Shown in pieces: positions 23,050 through 32,969 of a stretch of DNA of 33,310 nt (the stretch's first letter is position 1; each line of letters begins with the position of its first letter). The stretch is from Pseudomonadota bacterium (GTDB taxonomy: Bacteria; Pseudomonadota; Gammaproteobacteria; Burkholderiales; Burkholderiaceae_C). The stretch lies in contig JAFECU010000310.1 in the NCBI GenBank assembly GCA_018242005.1, positions 1 to 33,310 of the forward strand, read 5' to 3'. The position numbers and the translations under genes are program-made. Under the pieces are notes generated by a model. That model worked only from the letters and a program-made list of their open reading frames with translations, was not told where the DNA came from and did no database searches.

Positions 23050-23538
23050 TCAACCGGCGATGAAACTGGGCCAGACGGGGAACTGCAGGTTCAGGCCCCA
23101 TATGAATGCCACGTAGCTGCCCACTGCCAGGATGGTGGCCAGGACAAAGACTTCCTTGAACCTGAATTCATGGCCCGCCAGGCTCGACACGAAGGTCAGG
23201 CCGTAGATGGCAACGATCAGGCCCATCGCCGGTACGCCGAAGCTGGGCAGGCCGGCCAGCAGCACGCCGAACAACAGGTTGGCGGCGATGATGAAGAAGA
23301 TCTGCTTCCACGCCCACTTGCCGATCTTCTCACCGTCCACAGTCTCCACTACGACCGCCTTGAACATGATGCCGGCACCAATGATGGCCAGCAAAATGCC
23401 CAGCAGCAGCGGAAAGTATCCCGGGCCCATGCGGGCGCCCGTGCCCACGGTGTAGGTGGTGGCGCCCCAGGCAAAGGCGACACCGACACCGAGGAACATG
23501 AGGCCGGAGAAAAAATCTTTCTGACTCTTGATTTTCAC
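23050..23538 (-). CDS. tctB: Tripartite tricarboxylate transporter small subunit TctB (162 aa)
   Basis: Small membrane subunit with four hydrophobic segments and the family N-terminus DFFSGLMFLGVGVAFAWGA, plus GPGYFPLLLGILLAIIGAGIM. It starts with GTG at 23538, preceded by GGGAG at a six-base distance. First gene of the tctBA pair. The 161 bases upstream to the GspE stop hold no feature I can assign with confidence beyond the probable tctB promoter. Confidence 0.93.
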   Translation of the reverse strand: MKIKSQKDFFSGLMFLGVGVAFAWGATTYTVGTGARMGPGYFPLLLGILLAIIGAGIMFKAVVVETVDGEKIGKWAWKQIFFIIAANLLFGVLLAGLPSFGVPAMGLIVAIYGLTFVSSLAGHEFRFKEVFVLATILAVGSYVAFIWGLNLQFPVWPSFIAG

Positions 23539-23699
23539 AAACGTCTCCCAAAGGAATGCGACTCGCGATTGTGAATTGGCAGGCAGGTTTTCGCGATGTG
23601 GGTTTCACCTACGGTCAGATACAAGGATTCCCTAACCCCGGCATGCCCCCTTCAGCGGCGCGCGGCGATCCGTACCGGGTTCCAGGCCCGCGCCCCGGG

Positions 23700-25526
<1,827 letters not shown>

Positions 25527-25531
25527 TGCAA

Positions 25532-26299
25532 TCAGGCCACGGGCTTGAAAACGCGCAGCCACTTCGGCGCCGGCAGGCCCCAGCGGCCTTGCACGGCCTC
25601 GGCGCGGGCCAGCAGCTCGGCGCGTTTGGGCCGCGAGGGCGTGCGCTGGGCCAGCACCACGGTGTTGCCCTCGCGCGTCGGTTTGAAGGCCCACAGCGCA
25701 TCCTCGCCAAAGGCCGCGGCCAGCTGCTCCACGCTGCGCTCGTAGCTTGATGAGCGGCCGAACAGATTCACCGTGAGACAGCCTTCCTCGGTCAGCAGCT
25801 CGCGGCAGTCGGCATAGAACTCGGCGCTGTCGAGCACGGGCGCGGCGGCCTGGTGGTCATACAGGTCCACGGCCAGCGCGTCCACGGTGCCGCGCCATTC
25901 GGGCTTCTTGATCTCCTGGGCCGCATCGGCCAGCACCACGCGCTGCATGGGGCCGTCGGGCGGCAGCTTGAACCAGGCGCGGCAGACGGCCTCCACGCGC
26001 GGGTTGAGCTCGACCACGGTGCAGCACATGCGCAGCTTCTTGCGGCAGAACTTGGTGATCGCACCCGCCCCCAGCCCCAGCTGCATGGCGTGGCGCCTGG
26101 CCACGCTCTCGGGCGGCACGAACAGCAGCCAAGCCATCATGCGCTGCACGTATTCAAGCTCGAGGTCAAACGGCGCATCGATGCGCATGGAGCCCTGGAT
26201 CCAGGGCGTGCCCAGGTGCAGGTGGCGCACCTCGCCGTCGTCGGAGACGCTGACCTCGGGCAGTTCGGCGGCGGCGCCATCGGTTTTCTTGCGGGTCAA
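25532..26299 (-). CDS. Spermidine synthase-like methyltransferase-fold protein (255 aa)
   Basis: Rossmann-fold protein of the spermidine/spermine synthase superfamily. LHLGTPWIQGSMRI is at the N-terminus, motif I reads MQLGLGAGAITKFCRK, VVELNPRVEAVCR holds the acidic strand-2 residue, and DALAVDLYD replaces the usual catalytic Asp segment of true synthases. Substrate specificity, and even aminopropyl transfer, is therefore uncertain. The start appears to be TTG at 26299, two bases after the glycosylase stop. It has no good ribosome binding site, so translational coupling is likely. Confidence 0.82.
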   Translation of the reverse strand: MTRKKTDGAAAELPEVSVSDDGEVRHLHLGTPWIQGSMRIDAPFDLELEYVQRMMAWLLFVPPESVARRHAMQLGLGAGAITKFCRKKLRMCCTVVELNPRVEAVCRAWFKLPPDGPMQRVVLADAAQEIKKPEWRGTVDALAVDLYDHQAAAPVLDSAEFYADCRELLTEEGCLTVNLFGRSSSYERSVEQLAAAFGEDALWAFKPTREGNTVVLAQRTPSRPKRAELLARAEAVQGRWGLPAPKWLRVFKPVA

Positions 26300-26301
26300 A
26301 T

Positions 26302-26856
26302 CTATTTCACCAATCCAAAAGTAGCCAGGGCCTCGCCCCAGGCGGTCAATTTCTTCTCAAAGCTCCACGACGCGTTCGCCGGGCTGGTCGACGGCAGGCG
26401 CAGGGTCGCGATGCGCGCCTGGCCATCCAGCCCCATGCCGCTGCGCACGGCCCTGGCATGGCGAAAGCTCTCCCCGCCATTGTGGGCGATGGCGGCCAGG
26501 CCCGGTGCCTGGATAAGCAGGCCTGCAAAGTCGTTGACCTGGGCGTTGCGAATGCTGGTGTCCAGGCTGCCCTCGCGCTCGCAGGCGGCATACACGTCCC
26601 ACAGCCCCAGGCCACGCGCCAGCAGCCAGTCGCAGCGTGCGGCGTAGTCCTCGCGCCCGGGTAGCGGGTGCTGCGGCCACAGCGCCGCAAGAATGCGCCA
26701 GAAATGGTTCCGCGGGTGGCCGTAGTACTGCTGCGCGGCAAGCGACGCCCTGCCGGGAAAGCTACCGAGCACCAGCACCCGGGTGTCCGGCCCCACCACG
26801 GGCGGCAGGCCGGCAAGCCGGGGGATGGAGGGCGCGGTCAGGTGCGGGGACGACAT
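26302..26856 (-). CDS. DNA-deoxyinosine/uracil glycosylase, UDG family 6-like (184 aa)
   Basis: Base-excision repair glycosylase. The GSFPGRASLAAQQYYGHPRN block with downstream FW is the active-site motif of the hypoxanthine/deoxyinosine branch of the UDG superfamily. LPSTSPANAS is the second motif, equivalent to the minor-groove loop. Length matches the family. It removes deaminated bases such as hypoxanthine or uracil from DNA. First gene of the three-gene operon with the spermidine-synthase-like protein and GspE; no functional link between the three is obvious. Confidence 0.9.
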   Translation of the reverse strand: MSSPHLTAPSIPRLAGLPPVVGPDTRVLVLGSFPGRASLAAQQYYGHPRNHFWRILAALWPQHPLPGREDYAARCDWLLARGLGLWDVYAACEREGSLDTSIRNAQVNDFAGLLIQAPGLAAIAHNGGESFRHARAVRSGMGLDGQARIATLRLPSTSPANASWSFEKKLTAWGEALATFGLVK

Positions 26857-26883
26857 GCAGCGCCCGGATCAACTATCAATAGC

Positions 26884-26925
26884 ATAGCTGCTTGCACGTG
26901 ACACATAAGCGTCAGAGGCCAAAAA
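26884..26925 (+). repeat. Dispersed short repeat (Comamonadaceae type), intergenic copy
   Basis: ATAGCTGC, then 27 bases ending CAGAGG, then CCAAAAA, in the 78-base gap between the glycosylase and TatD genes. I recall this pattern as very frequent between genes in Acidovorax, Polaromonas and relatives; that is from memory, not from a search. The copy at 21174-21222 has the same spacing. Confidence 0.65.
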
Positions 26926-26934
26926 CACCGAAAA

Positions 26935-27780
26935 TCATTCCAGCAGCCCGGCGAGCCGCGGCAGGGCCGCGCAGGCATTGGCGCGCGTGGCATGGGCCAG
27001 CTCGGCGCCGGAGATGCCGCGCAGGGCGGCCACCACGGCGGCGATGCGCGGCAGCTCGGCCGGACTGTTGCGCGCCGGCGCATGGCCCGCGGCACGCTCG
27101 GCGGCCGTCACATACAGCCAATGGGGGGGAATGTCGGGGGCATCGGTCTCGAGCACCAGGGCGTCGAGCGGCAGCTCGGCCGCCAGGCGGCGCAGCTGCA
27201 GCGCGCGCTCATACGTCACGGCGCCGCCGAAGCCGAGCTTGAAGCCCAGGGCAATGAAGGCCTGGGCCTGCTGCAGGCTGCCGTTGAAGGCATGGGCGAT
27301 GCCGCCGCGCACGGGCAGCTCGCGCAGGCTCTTGAGCAGCCGATCGGCCGAGCGCCGCACATGCAGGATCACCGGCAGGTCGAAGCGCCGGGCCAGCTGC
27401 AACTGGCTGCGGTAGAAGCGCTCCTGGCGCGCGGGGTCCAGGTCGGGCACGAAGAAATCCAGCCCGATCTCGCCAATGGCCACCAAACGCGGATCGTGAA
27501 GGTGTTGCGCCACCATGTCCGCCAGCACCTGCAGGTCGCCGTCGCCCGCCCGTGTGGTGTAGAGGGGGTGTATGCCCAGCGCATAGCTGTCGCCATGCCG
27601 GTGAGCCATGGCGCGCACGGCCTGCAGGTTGGCCAACTCCACGGCCGGCAGCACGCAATGCGCTACGCCGGCATTCGCGGCACGTTCGCGCTCGCCATCG
27701 GCGTAGTCTGCGCCGCCATGGGCCGCGAATTCATCAAAGTGGCAGTGGGTGTCTATCCAGCGCTCCATGCGCCGGATCAT
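26935..27780 (-). CDS. TatD-family metal-dependent deoxyribonuclease (281 aa)
   Basis: TIM-barrel metallohydrolase. Metal-ligand motifs appear in order: DTHCHFD near residue 10, GIHP, GEIGLDFF, HVRRS, HAFNGS and ETDAPDIPP. TatD proteins are 3'-5' exonucleases linked to DNA repair or degradation. The ATG at 27780 has AGGTGG close upstream; M5 (27768) is a possible alternative. It is 15 bases downstream of the DUF2892 gene and may be read from the ArsR promoter. Confidence 0.92.
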   Translation of the reverse strand: MIRRMERWIDTHCHFDEFAAHGGADYADGERERAANAGVAHCVLPAVELANLQAVRAMAHRHGDSYALGIHPLYTTRAGDGDLQVLADMVAQHLHDPRLVAIGEIGLDFFVPDLDPARQERFYRSQLQLARRFDLPVILHVRRSADRLLKSLRELPVRGGIAHAFNGSLQQAQAFIALGFKLGFGGAVTYERALQLRRLAAELPLDALVLETDAPDIPPHWLYVTAAERAAGHAPARNSPAELPRIAAVVAALRGISGAELAHATRANACAALPRLAGLLE

Positions 27781-27795
27781 GCCACCTGCATTGGC

Positions 27796-27990
27796 TCAGT
27801 CGCTCTTGCGCATGGGGCAGGTGTTCACACCCAGCAACGAATAGGCAGGGCAGCCGCCGACCAACCCCGTGAGCAGCGGCACTACGCCGATCCAGCCCCA
27901 CCAGCCCACGGTGCCAGTGGCGGCCAGCGCGATCAGCACCAGCCCGACGACGATGCGCAGCCCGCGATCCAGACCTCCGACGTTTTTCAT
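27796..27990 (-). CDS. DUF2892 (YgaP-type) small membrane protein (64 aa)
   Basis: MKNVGGLDRGLRIVVGLVLI at the N-terminus and GGCPAYSLLGVNTCP at the end are hallmarks of DUF2892. Two transmembrane helices are predicted, the second with a GWWGWIG entry. The same domain anchors the rhodanese YgaP in E. coli; here the rhodanese part is missing. Two cysteines near the C-terminus are conserved in the family. It lies 42 bases downstream of a BigR/YgaV-like ArsR regulator, a pairing that fits sulfide or persulfide stress. Confidence 0.9.
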   Translation of the reverse strand: MKNVGGLDRGLRIVVGLVLIALAATGTVGWWGWIGVVPLLTGLVGGCPAYSLLGVNTCPMRKSD

Positions 27991-28032
27991 GATTTCACTC
28001 CTGGTTGGTTACAAAACCGGCCTGCGCAGCCT

Positions 28033-28341
28033 TCACGCGCAATAAATATCTTTCAGCACCGCCACGAGCTTCTCCACCGCGGGGTCGGCGATGCGGTAGT
28101 ACAGCGTCTGCGCCTCGCGCCGGTAGGTCACCAGCCCCTCTTCGCGCATGCGCGCCAAGTGCTGCGACAGCGCCGACTGGCTCAGCTGCACCTGTTCGAG
28201 CAGCGTCCCTACCGATGCCTCTCCCTGCTCTATGAGCAGGCACAGAACCAGCAGCCTTTGTTCATTGCCTACGGTGCGTAGCAGCGCCGCGGCGCTTGCC
28301 GCTCCCTGCTGCATAAACTCCCGGCCGATGGCGGTGGTCAC
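28033..28341 (-). CDS. ArsR-family regulator, BigR/YgaV-like (102 aa)
   Basis: Small winged-helix repressor; recognition helix around LSQSALSQHLARMREEGLV. Two cysteines, C34 (VLCLL) and C101 (DIYCA, next to the end), are placed like the pair that forms the sulfide/persulfide-responsive disulfide or tetrasulfide in BigR/SqrR. No ArsR-type metal CxC is seen. I chose the GTG at 28341 because AAGGAG lies exactly six bases upstream; a TTG further out would be unsupported. Divergent from the AhpD-like gene and first gene before the DUF2892 gene, both likely targets. Confidence 0.9.
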   Translation of the reverse strand: MTTAIGREFMQQGAASAAALLRTVGNEQRLLVLCLLIEQGEASVGTLLEQVQLSQSALSQHLARMREEGLVTYRREAQTLYYRIADPAVEKLVAVLKDIYCA

Positions 28342-28385
28342 TGAATGCTCCTTCTGACAAAGGTGCAACTTTACCTTTTGCTAAT

Positions 28386-28399
28386 TTAGACGATACTAA
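28386..28399. promoter_or_regulatory. TTAG-N6-CTAA dyad, candidate ArsR operator
   Basis: A short perfect dyad in the AT-rich middle of the 115-base divergent region between the ArsR and AhpD-like genes, with a second overlapping CTAA-T-TTAG palindrome at 28381-28389. Position and base composition suit a shared operator for both directions. Confidence 0.45.
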
Positions 28400-28456
28400 T
28401 ACATGTGTCAAGTTGACCGCATCGCCATTTGCCCCTCTCAATCACAGGAGTTCACC

Positions 28457-28825
28457 ATGTCCTCTACCACCGACTTCAAGGCCCTCACCCGCGAAATTTC
28501 CGGCAATATGAGCCAGCTGCGCACCAGCCAGCCCGAGGTCATGCAGGGTTTCAGTGCCATGGGCAAGGCGGCGCTGGCGGCAGGCGCCATCGACGCCAAG
28601 ACCAAGGAACTGATCGCCCTGGGCATTGGCGTGGCCGCGCGCTGCGACGGCTGCATCGGCTTTCACACCCAGGCGCTGGCGCGCCTGGGCGCCACGCGCG
28701 CCGAGGTGCATGAGACGCTGGCCATCGCCGTCTACATGGGCGGCGGGCCGGCTCTGATGTATGCCGCCAACGCCGTGGCCGCGTTCGACCAGGCGGCCCC
28801 CGAGCAGGCGCCGGCCGTCAGCTGA
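28457..28825 (+). CDS. AhpD-like carboxymuconolactone decarboxylase family protein (122 aa)
   Basis: All-helical CMD-fold protein. DAKTKELIALGIGVAARCDGC carries the AhpD-type redox centre: C63-x2-C66 followed by H70, with the conserved Glu in the preceding helix. This predicts thiol peroxidase or disulfide-reductase activity rather than true lactone decarboxylation. The ATG at 28457 has AGGAG seven bases upstream. Divergent from a thiol-sensing ArsR regulator, so induction by oxidative or sulfide stress is likely. A GC-rich hairpin follows the stop. Confidence 0.9.
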   Translation: MSSTTDFKALTREISGNMSQLRTSQPEVMQGFSAMGKAALAAGAIDAKTKELIALGIGVAARCDGCIGFHTQALARLGATRAEVHETLAIAVYMGGGPALMYAANAVAAFDQAAPEQAPAVS

Positions 28826-28841
28826 CCGGGGTACCCGGGCC

Positions 28842-28863
28842 GGCGCGCAGGCACATGCGCGCC
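28842..28863 (+). terminator. GC-rich hairpin after AhpD-like gene
   Basis: GGCGCGCA and TGCGCGCC form a perfect eight-base stem around GGCACA, 16 bases after the stop codon. There is no T-run, so intrinsic termination would be weak. Confidence 0.4.
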
Positions 28864-28921
28864 GCTGCGTTCCGTGCTACCGTGGGCGCCTTGCCGCCCC
28901 TTGTTTCACGGAGGTGCTCGC

Positions 28922-29827
28922 ATGCCCCGGCCCGTCCGCTACAGCCCTTCCCGCAGCGACCGTGCGCGTCCGCCCGGGCCGCCTGCTGCGCCCGGCATCG
29001 CCCCATCCCAGCCCACCCCTGAGCCGCCGCGGCGGCTCCCGCGCCCACCCTCGGCACTGCAGCTGCAATGGCTGGCCCTCGCGCTGCTGGCCATGCTGCT
29101 GGCCGCCGGTCTGTGGTGGGTGCAGCCCGCCCCCGCGCCGCGCATCACGCAGAAGGCCATCGACGCGGCCGTGCTGCACACACTTCAGACGCAGAGCCTG
29201 CCCTCGGCCGCGGCGCGCGCGGCCGAGGCCGTGGCGCCATCGGTGGTGCGCGTGATGGGCTACGTGCGCACCAGGAAGGGCACCGAGGTCGAGCGCAGCG
29301 TGGGCACGGGCGTGGTCATCGTGGACAAGGGCGTCATCCTCACCAACCTGCACGTCGTGCGCGGCGCCGAGCGCGTGAGCGTCACCTTTGCCGACGGCAC
29401 CGAGTCGGGCGCCAGCGTCACCGGCGCCCAGCCCGAGAACGACCTGGCCGTGCTGCAGGCGCATGAGGTGCCCGACGACCTGCAGGCCGCGCCGCTACGG
29501 TCCACACAGAACCTGCGCGCGGGCGACGGCGTGGTGGTCGTCGGCTTTCCGTTCGGCATAGGGCCGTCGGCATCTGCGGGCGTGGTCTCGGGCCTGCAGC
29601 GGGAGTTCGAGTCGCCCGAGGGCGGCCAGGAACTGCGCAACCTGATCCAGTTTGACGCCGCGGCCAACCCGGGCAACTCCGGCGGGCCGCTGGTCACGCT
29701 CGACGGCGAGGTGGTGGGCATAGTCACAGCCATCCTCAACCCCACGCCCGCACGCACATTCATAGGCATAGGCTTTGCCGTGCCGATCGAGAACGCCGCC
29801 CAGGCCGCCGGTATGTCGCCGTTCTGA
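28922..29827 (+). CDS. Membrane-anchored trypsin-like (HtrA/S1C) protease without PDZ (301 aa)
   Basis: An N-terminal proline- and arginine-rich cytosolic segment of about 45 residues, one transmembrane helix (about 47-67) and a periplasmic trypsin-like domain. The catalytic triad is H144 (TNLHVV), D174 (ENDLAV) and S253 (GNSGGP), all intact. The chain stops about 48 residues after the Ser, so the PDZ domains of DegP/DegS are absent. The ATG at 28922 has GGAGG seven bases upstream. It begins a co-directional set with MoxR, DUF58 and VWA genes (21-base gap), pointing to an envelope quality-control role. The substrate is unknown. Confidence 0.9.
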   Translation: MPRPVRYSPSRSDRARPPGPPAAPGIAPSQPTPEPPRRLPRPPSALQLQWLALALLAMLLAAGLWWVQPAPAPRITQKAIDAAVLHTLQTQSLPSAAARAAEAVAPSVVRVMGYVRTRKGTEVERSVGTGVVIVDKGVILTNLHVVRGAERVSVTFADGTESGASVTGAQPENDLAVLQAHEVPDDLQAAPLRSTQNLRAGDGVVVVGFPFGIGPSASAGVVSGLQREFESPEGGQELRNLIQFDAAANPGNSGGPLVTLDGEVVGIVTAILNPTPARTFIGIGFAVPIENAAQAAGMSPF

Positions 29828-29848
29828 CCCCAGCCGAGGAGAGCCACC

Positions 29849-30871
29849 ATGCAGCACCCGACCCACACCACCGCCACGCTGATGGAGCAGATCCTCTACG
29901 AGGTCAAGCGCGTCGTGGTCGGCCAGGACCGCTTTCTGGAGCGCGTGATGGTGGCCATGCTGGCCCAGGGCCATCTGCTCGTGGAGGGCGTGCCGGGACT
30001 GGCCAAGACGCTCACCGTGAAGACCCTGGCCGCCTGCATCCAGGGTCAGTTCAAGCGCATACAGTTCACGCCCGACCTGGTGCCCGCCGACCTCATTGGC
30101 ACGCGCATGTACAACCAGCGCACGGGCGAATTCAGCACCACGCTGGGCCCGGTATTCACCCACCTGCTGCTGGCCGACGAGATCAACCGCGCCCCCGCCA
30201 AGGTGCAGAGCGCGCTGCTGGAGGTGATGCAGGAGCGCCAGGTCACCATTGCCGGCCAGAGCCACCCGGTGCCCGAGCCCTTCGTGGTCATGGCCACGCA
30301 GAACCCGATAGAGACCGAAGGCACCTACCAGCTGCCCGAGGCGCAGGTGGACCGCTTCATGATGAAGGTGCTCATCAGCTACCCCAGCGAGGAGGAGGAA
30401 TACGTCATCGCCCAGCGTGCGCTCGCCCCGGCCGTGCAGGTGGCGGGCGTGGCCACGACGGCGCAGCTCGCGCAGCTGCAGCAGGACTGCCGCCAGGTCT
30501 ATGTGGACCCTGCGCTCATCCAGTACGCCGTGCGCCTGGTGGCCGCCACGCGCGCGCCCGAGCAGCATGGCCTGCGGGATCTGGCCGGCCACATCGCCTG
30601 CGGCGCCAGCCCGCGCGCCACGATCGCCCTGGCCGAGGGCGCACAGGCCCTGGCCATGCTGCGCGGCCGCGGCTACGCCCTGCCAGAGGACCTGCTGGAC
30701 CTGGCGCACGACGTGCTGCGCCACCGCATCGCCCTGAGCTACGAGGCGCTGGCCGAGGGCCTGGACGCCGACGCGCTGATCCAGCGCATCATGAGCCACC
30801 TGCCGGCGCCAGCCCGGCCCCTGCACCATTCGGCCGAGGAGGCAGCCGGCGCGGAGGCCCGCCGTGCCTGA
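29849..30871 (+). CDS. MoxR-family AAA+ ATPase (340 aa)
   Basis: MoxR-type chaperone ATPase. Walker A GVPGLAKT is at residues 47-54, Walker B is LLADEINRAP, followed by the MQERQVTI pore/sensor region, sensor 1 VVMATQNPIE and the C-terminal lid. MoxR proteins work with VWA-domain partners to insert cofactors or remodel complexes. GAGGAG lies eight to thirteen bases upstream of the ATG. It overlaps the DUF58 gene by eight bases, a standard MoxR-DUF58-VWA arrangement. Confidence 0.94.
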   Translation: MQHPTHTTATLMEQILYEVKRVVVGQDRFLERVMVAMLAQGHLLVEGVPGLAKTLTVKTLAACIQGQFKRIQFTPDLVPADLIGTRMYNQRTGEFSTTLGPVFTHLLLADEINRAPAKVQSALLEVMQERQVTIAGQSHPVPEPFVVMATQNPIETEGTYQLPEAQVDRFMMKVLISYPSEEEEYVIAQRALAPAVQVAGVATTAQLAQLQQDCRQVYVDPALIQYAVRLVAATRAPEQHGLRDLAGHIACGASPRATIALAEGAQALAMLRGRGYALPEDLLDLAHDVLRHRIALSYEALAEGLDADALIQRIMSHLPAPARPLHHSAEEAAGAEARRA

Positions 30872-31835
30872 CACCCCCCGCCCCACCGCCAAGGCCACGC
30901 CCGCCGCGGCCGAGCGCCTGCTGCAGCGCCTGGAGTGGACGGTGATACGCCCGCTTGACGGCCTGCTGCAGGGCGCCTCGCGCACGCTGCTGCGCGGGGC
31001 CGGCATCGACCTGGCCGACCTGCGCGAATACCAGCCGCATGACGACGTGCGCCATATCGACTGGAACGTCACGGCGCGCCTGGCCACGCCCCATGTGCGC
31101 GTGTTCACCGAAGACCGCGACATGACGGCCTGGTTTCTGCTGGACCTGAGCCCCTCGGTGGACTTCGGCCCGCCGGGCCAGGCCAAGCGCGACCTGGTTG
31201 CGGGCTTTGTCGGCGTGCTCGCGCGCCTGCTTCAGCGCCACGGCAACCGCGTGGGCGCCGTGCTGCACGACGGCAGCGCCGCCATGGGCCGCGTGCTGCC
31301 CGCGCGCGGCGGGCGCGACCAGGTGCTGCAACTGCTGCATGCGCTGGTGGCCGGCGCCCCTGCGCCGAGCTTTGTTGCGCCCCCCGGCATCACCGAGCTG
31401 CAGCGCCTGCTAATGGGCGCCCAAAGGCTGCTGCGCCGGCGCTCTGCGGTCTTCGTGCTGTCGGACTTTCTCAGCACCCCCGGCTGGGACAAACCCCTGG
31501 CGCGCCTGGCCCAGCGCCACGATGTCGTGGCCGTTCGCCTGCTCGACCCGCTGGAGCTGACCCTGCCCGACATGGGCCTGCTGCTGCTGCGCGACCCCGA
31601 GACCGGCGAGCAGCTGCAGGTGGACACGCACGAACGCGGCTTTCGCCACCGCTTCGCGCGCCTGGCCGCGCAGCGCGAGGCCGATCTGCGCGACAAGCTC
31701 GCGCGCGCCGGCGTGGACACGCTGGAGCTGTCCACCGACGACGACCTGCTCGCCGCACTGCTGCGCTTCATGGACCTGCGCGCACACCGCCCGCGCCGGG
31801 CCGCAGCCCCGCCCCTGGCGGCGCGGCATGGCTGA
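30864..31835 (+). CDS. DUF58 domain protein (323 aa)
   Basis: DUF58 family; the conserved core REYQPHDDVRHIDWNVTARL is at about residues 54-73, followed by a VWA-like fold (FLLDLSPSVDFG, then VFVLSDFLS). No membrane segment is seen, so it is probably a cytosolic partner of MoxR. It starts with GTG at 30864, overlapping the moxR end by eight bases, with GGAGG inside the moxR coding region as ribosome binding site. Confidence 0.92.
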   Translation: MPDTPRPTAKATPAAAERLLQRLEWTVIRPLDGLLQGASRTLLRGAGIDLADLREYQPHDDVRHIDWNVTARLATPHVRVFTEDRDMTAWFLLDLSPSVDFGPPGQAKRDLVAGFVGVLARLLQRHGNRVGAVLHDGSAAMGRVLPARGGRDQVLQLLHALVAGAPAPSFVAPPGITELQRLLMGAQRLLRRRSAVFVLSDFLSTPGWDKPLARLAQRHDVVAVRLLDPLELTLPDMGLLLLRDPETGEQLQVDTHERGFRHRFARLAAQREADLRDKLARAGVDTLELSTDDDLLAALLRFMDLRAHRPRRAAAPPLAARHG

Positions 31836-31861
31836 CACGGACAAGACACAAGGAGGCGACC

Positions 31862-32908
31862 ATGGTGTTTCTCTGGCCCAACCTGCTGTGGCTGCTGCTC
31901 GCCCTGCCGTTCCTGGTGCTGCTCTACCTGTGGCTGCTGCACCGGCGCAAGCCCGCTGCCCTGCCCTATCCCGGCCTGGCCCTGGTGCGGCAGGCCATGG
32001 GCAGCGGCCACGCCTGGCGCCGCCATGTGCCGCCGCTGCTGTTCCTGCTGGGCCTGGCGGCATTGCTGCTGGCGGCCGCGCGGCCGCTGGCCGTGCTCAA
32101 GCTCCCTTCGCAGCAGCAGACCATCATCCTGGCCATGGACGTTTCGGGCAGCATGCGCGCCACCGACGTGCAACCCGACCGCCTGACGGCCGCGCAGAAC
32201 GCCGCCAAGGCCTTCATCAAGGACCTGCCGCGCCATGTGCGCGTGGGCGTGGTGGCGTTTGCCGGAACGGCCCAGCTCGCGCAGCTGCCCACGCAAAGCC
32301 ACGAAGACCTGACCAAGGCGATAGACAGCTTCCAGCTGCAGCGCGGCACCGCCACGGGCAACGGCCTCATGGTGGCGCTGGCCACGCTGTTCCCCGATGC
32401 GGGCATTGACATCGCCGCCCTGGGCGGGCGCCAGGCCATGCGCGTGCAGCCCATAGACGAGATCAGCCGCCCCGACCCGGCAAGGCCCGCCTTCACGCCC
32501 GTGGCGCCGGGCTCGTACCGATCGGCCGCCATCATCATGCTGACCGACGGCCAGCGCACCACGGGCGTGGACCCGATGGAGGCCGCCCAATGGGCCGCCG
32601 ACCGCGGCGTGCGCGTGTACACCGTGGGCGTGGGCACGGTGGCGGGCGAGGTCATAGGCTTCGAGGGCTGGTCCATGCGCGTGCGCCTGGACGAGGACAC
32701 GCTCAAGGCCGTGGCCCTGCGCACCAACGCCGAATACTTCCACGCCGCCACGGCGCAGGACCTGCACAAGGTCTACGAGACGCTGAGCTCGCGCATCACC
32801 GTGGAGCAGAAGGAAACGGAGGTGTCGGCACTGCTGGCTCTCTTGGGGGCCGCGCTGGTGCTGCTGGCCGGGAGCTTGTCGGTGTGGTGGTTTGGTCGAG
32901 TTTTGTAG
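31862..32908 (+). CDS. VWA-domain membrane protein, BatA-like (348 aa)
   Basis: An N-terminal pair of membrane helices (about residues 5-27 and 57-78), a VWA domain with an intact MIDAS (D93-x-S95-x-S97 in DVSGS, later LTDGQRTTG), and a final helix (about 320-345). The architecture matches BatA/aerotolerance-type proteins. AGGAGG precedes the ATG by five bases. Unlike full bat operons, no BatB, TPR protein or BatD follows. The next gene is on the other strand. Confidence 0.92.
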   Translation: MVFLWPNLLWLLLALPFLVLLYLWLLHRRKPAALPYPGLALVRQAMGSGHAWRRHVPPLLFLLGLAALLLAAARPLAVLKLPSQQQTIILAMDVSGSMRATDVQPDRLTAAQNAAKAFIKDLPRHVRVGVVAFAGTAQLAQLPTQSHEDLTKAIDSFQLQRGTATGNGLMVALATLFPDAGIDIAALGGRQAMRVQPIDEISRPDPARPAFTPVAPGSYRSAAIIMLTDGQRTTGVDPMEAAQWAADRGVRVYTVGVGTVAGEVIGFEGWSMRVRLDEDTLKAVALRTNAEYFHAATAQDLHKVYETLSSRITVEQKETEVSALLALLGAALVLLAGSLSVWWFGRVL

Positions 32909-32969
32909 TTGTTTGCTTCTTTTTGTGGATAGCTGCAACCGCCACACCAGCAGATCCAAAAGCCAGAAA

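Noticed and set aside
29495-31186. Long antisense open frame opposite the protease and MoxR genes
   Set aside because: Same shadow composition, no domain recognisable, and the plus-strand genes are well supported.
31450-31475. CTGTCGGACTTT resembling the repeat tip
   Set aside because: It lies within the DUF58 coding sequence and encodes the family segment LSDF; no further repeat similarity on either side.
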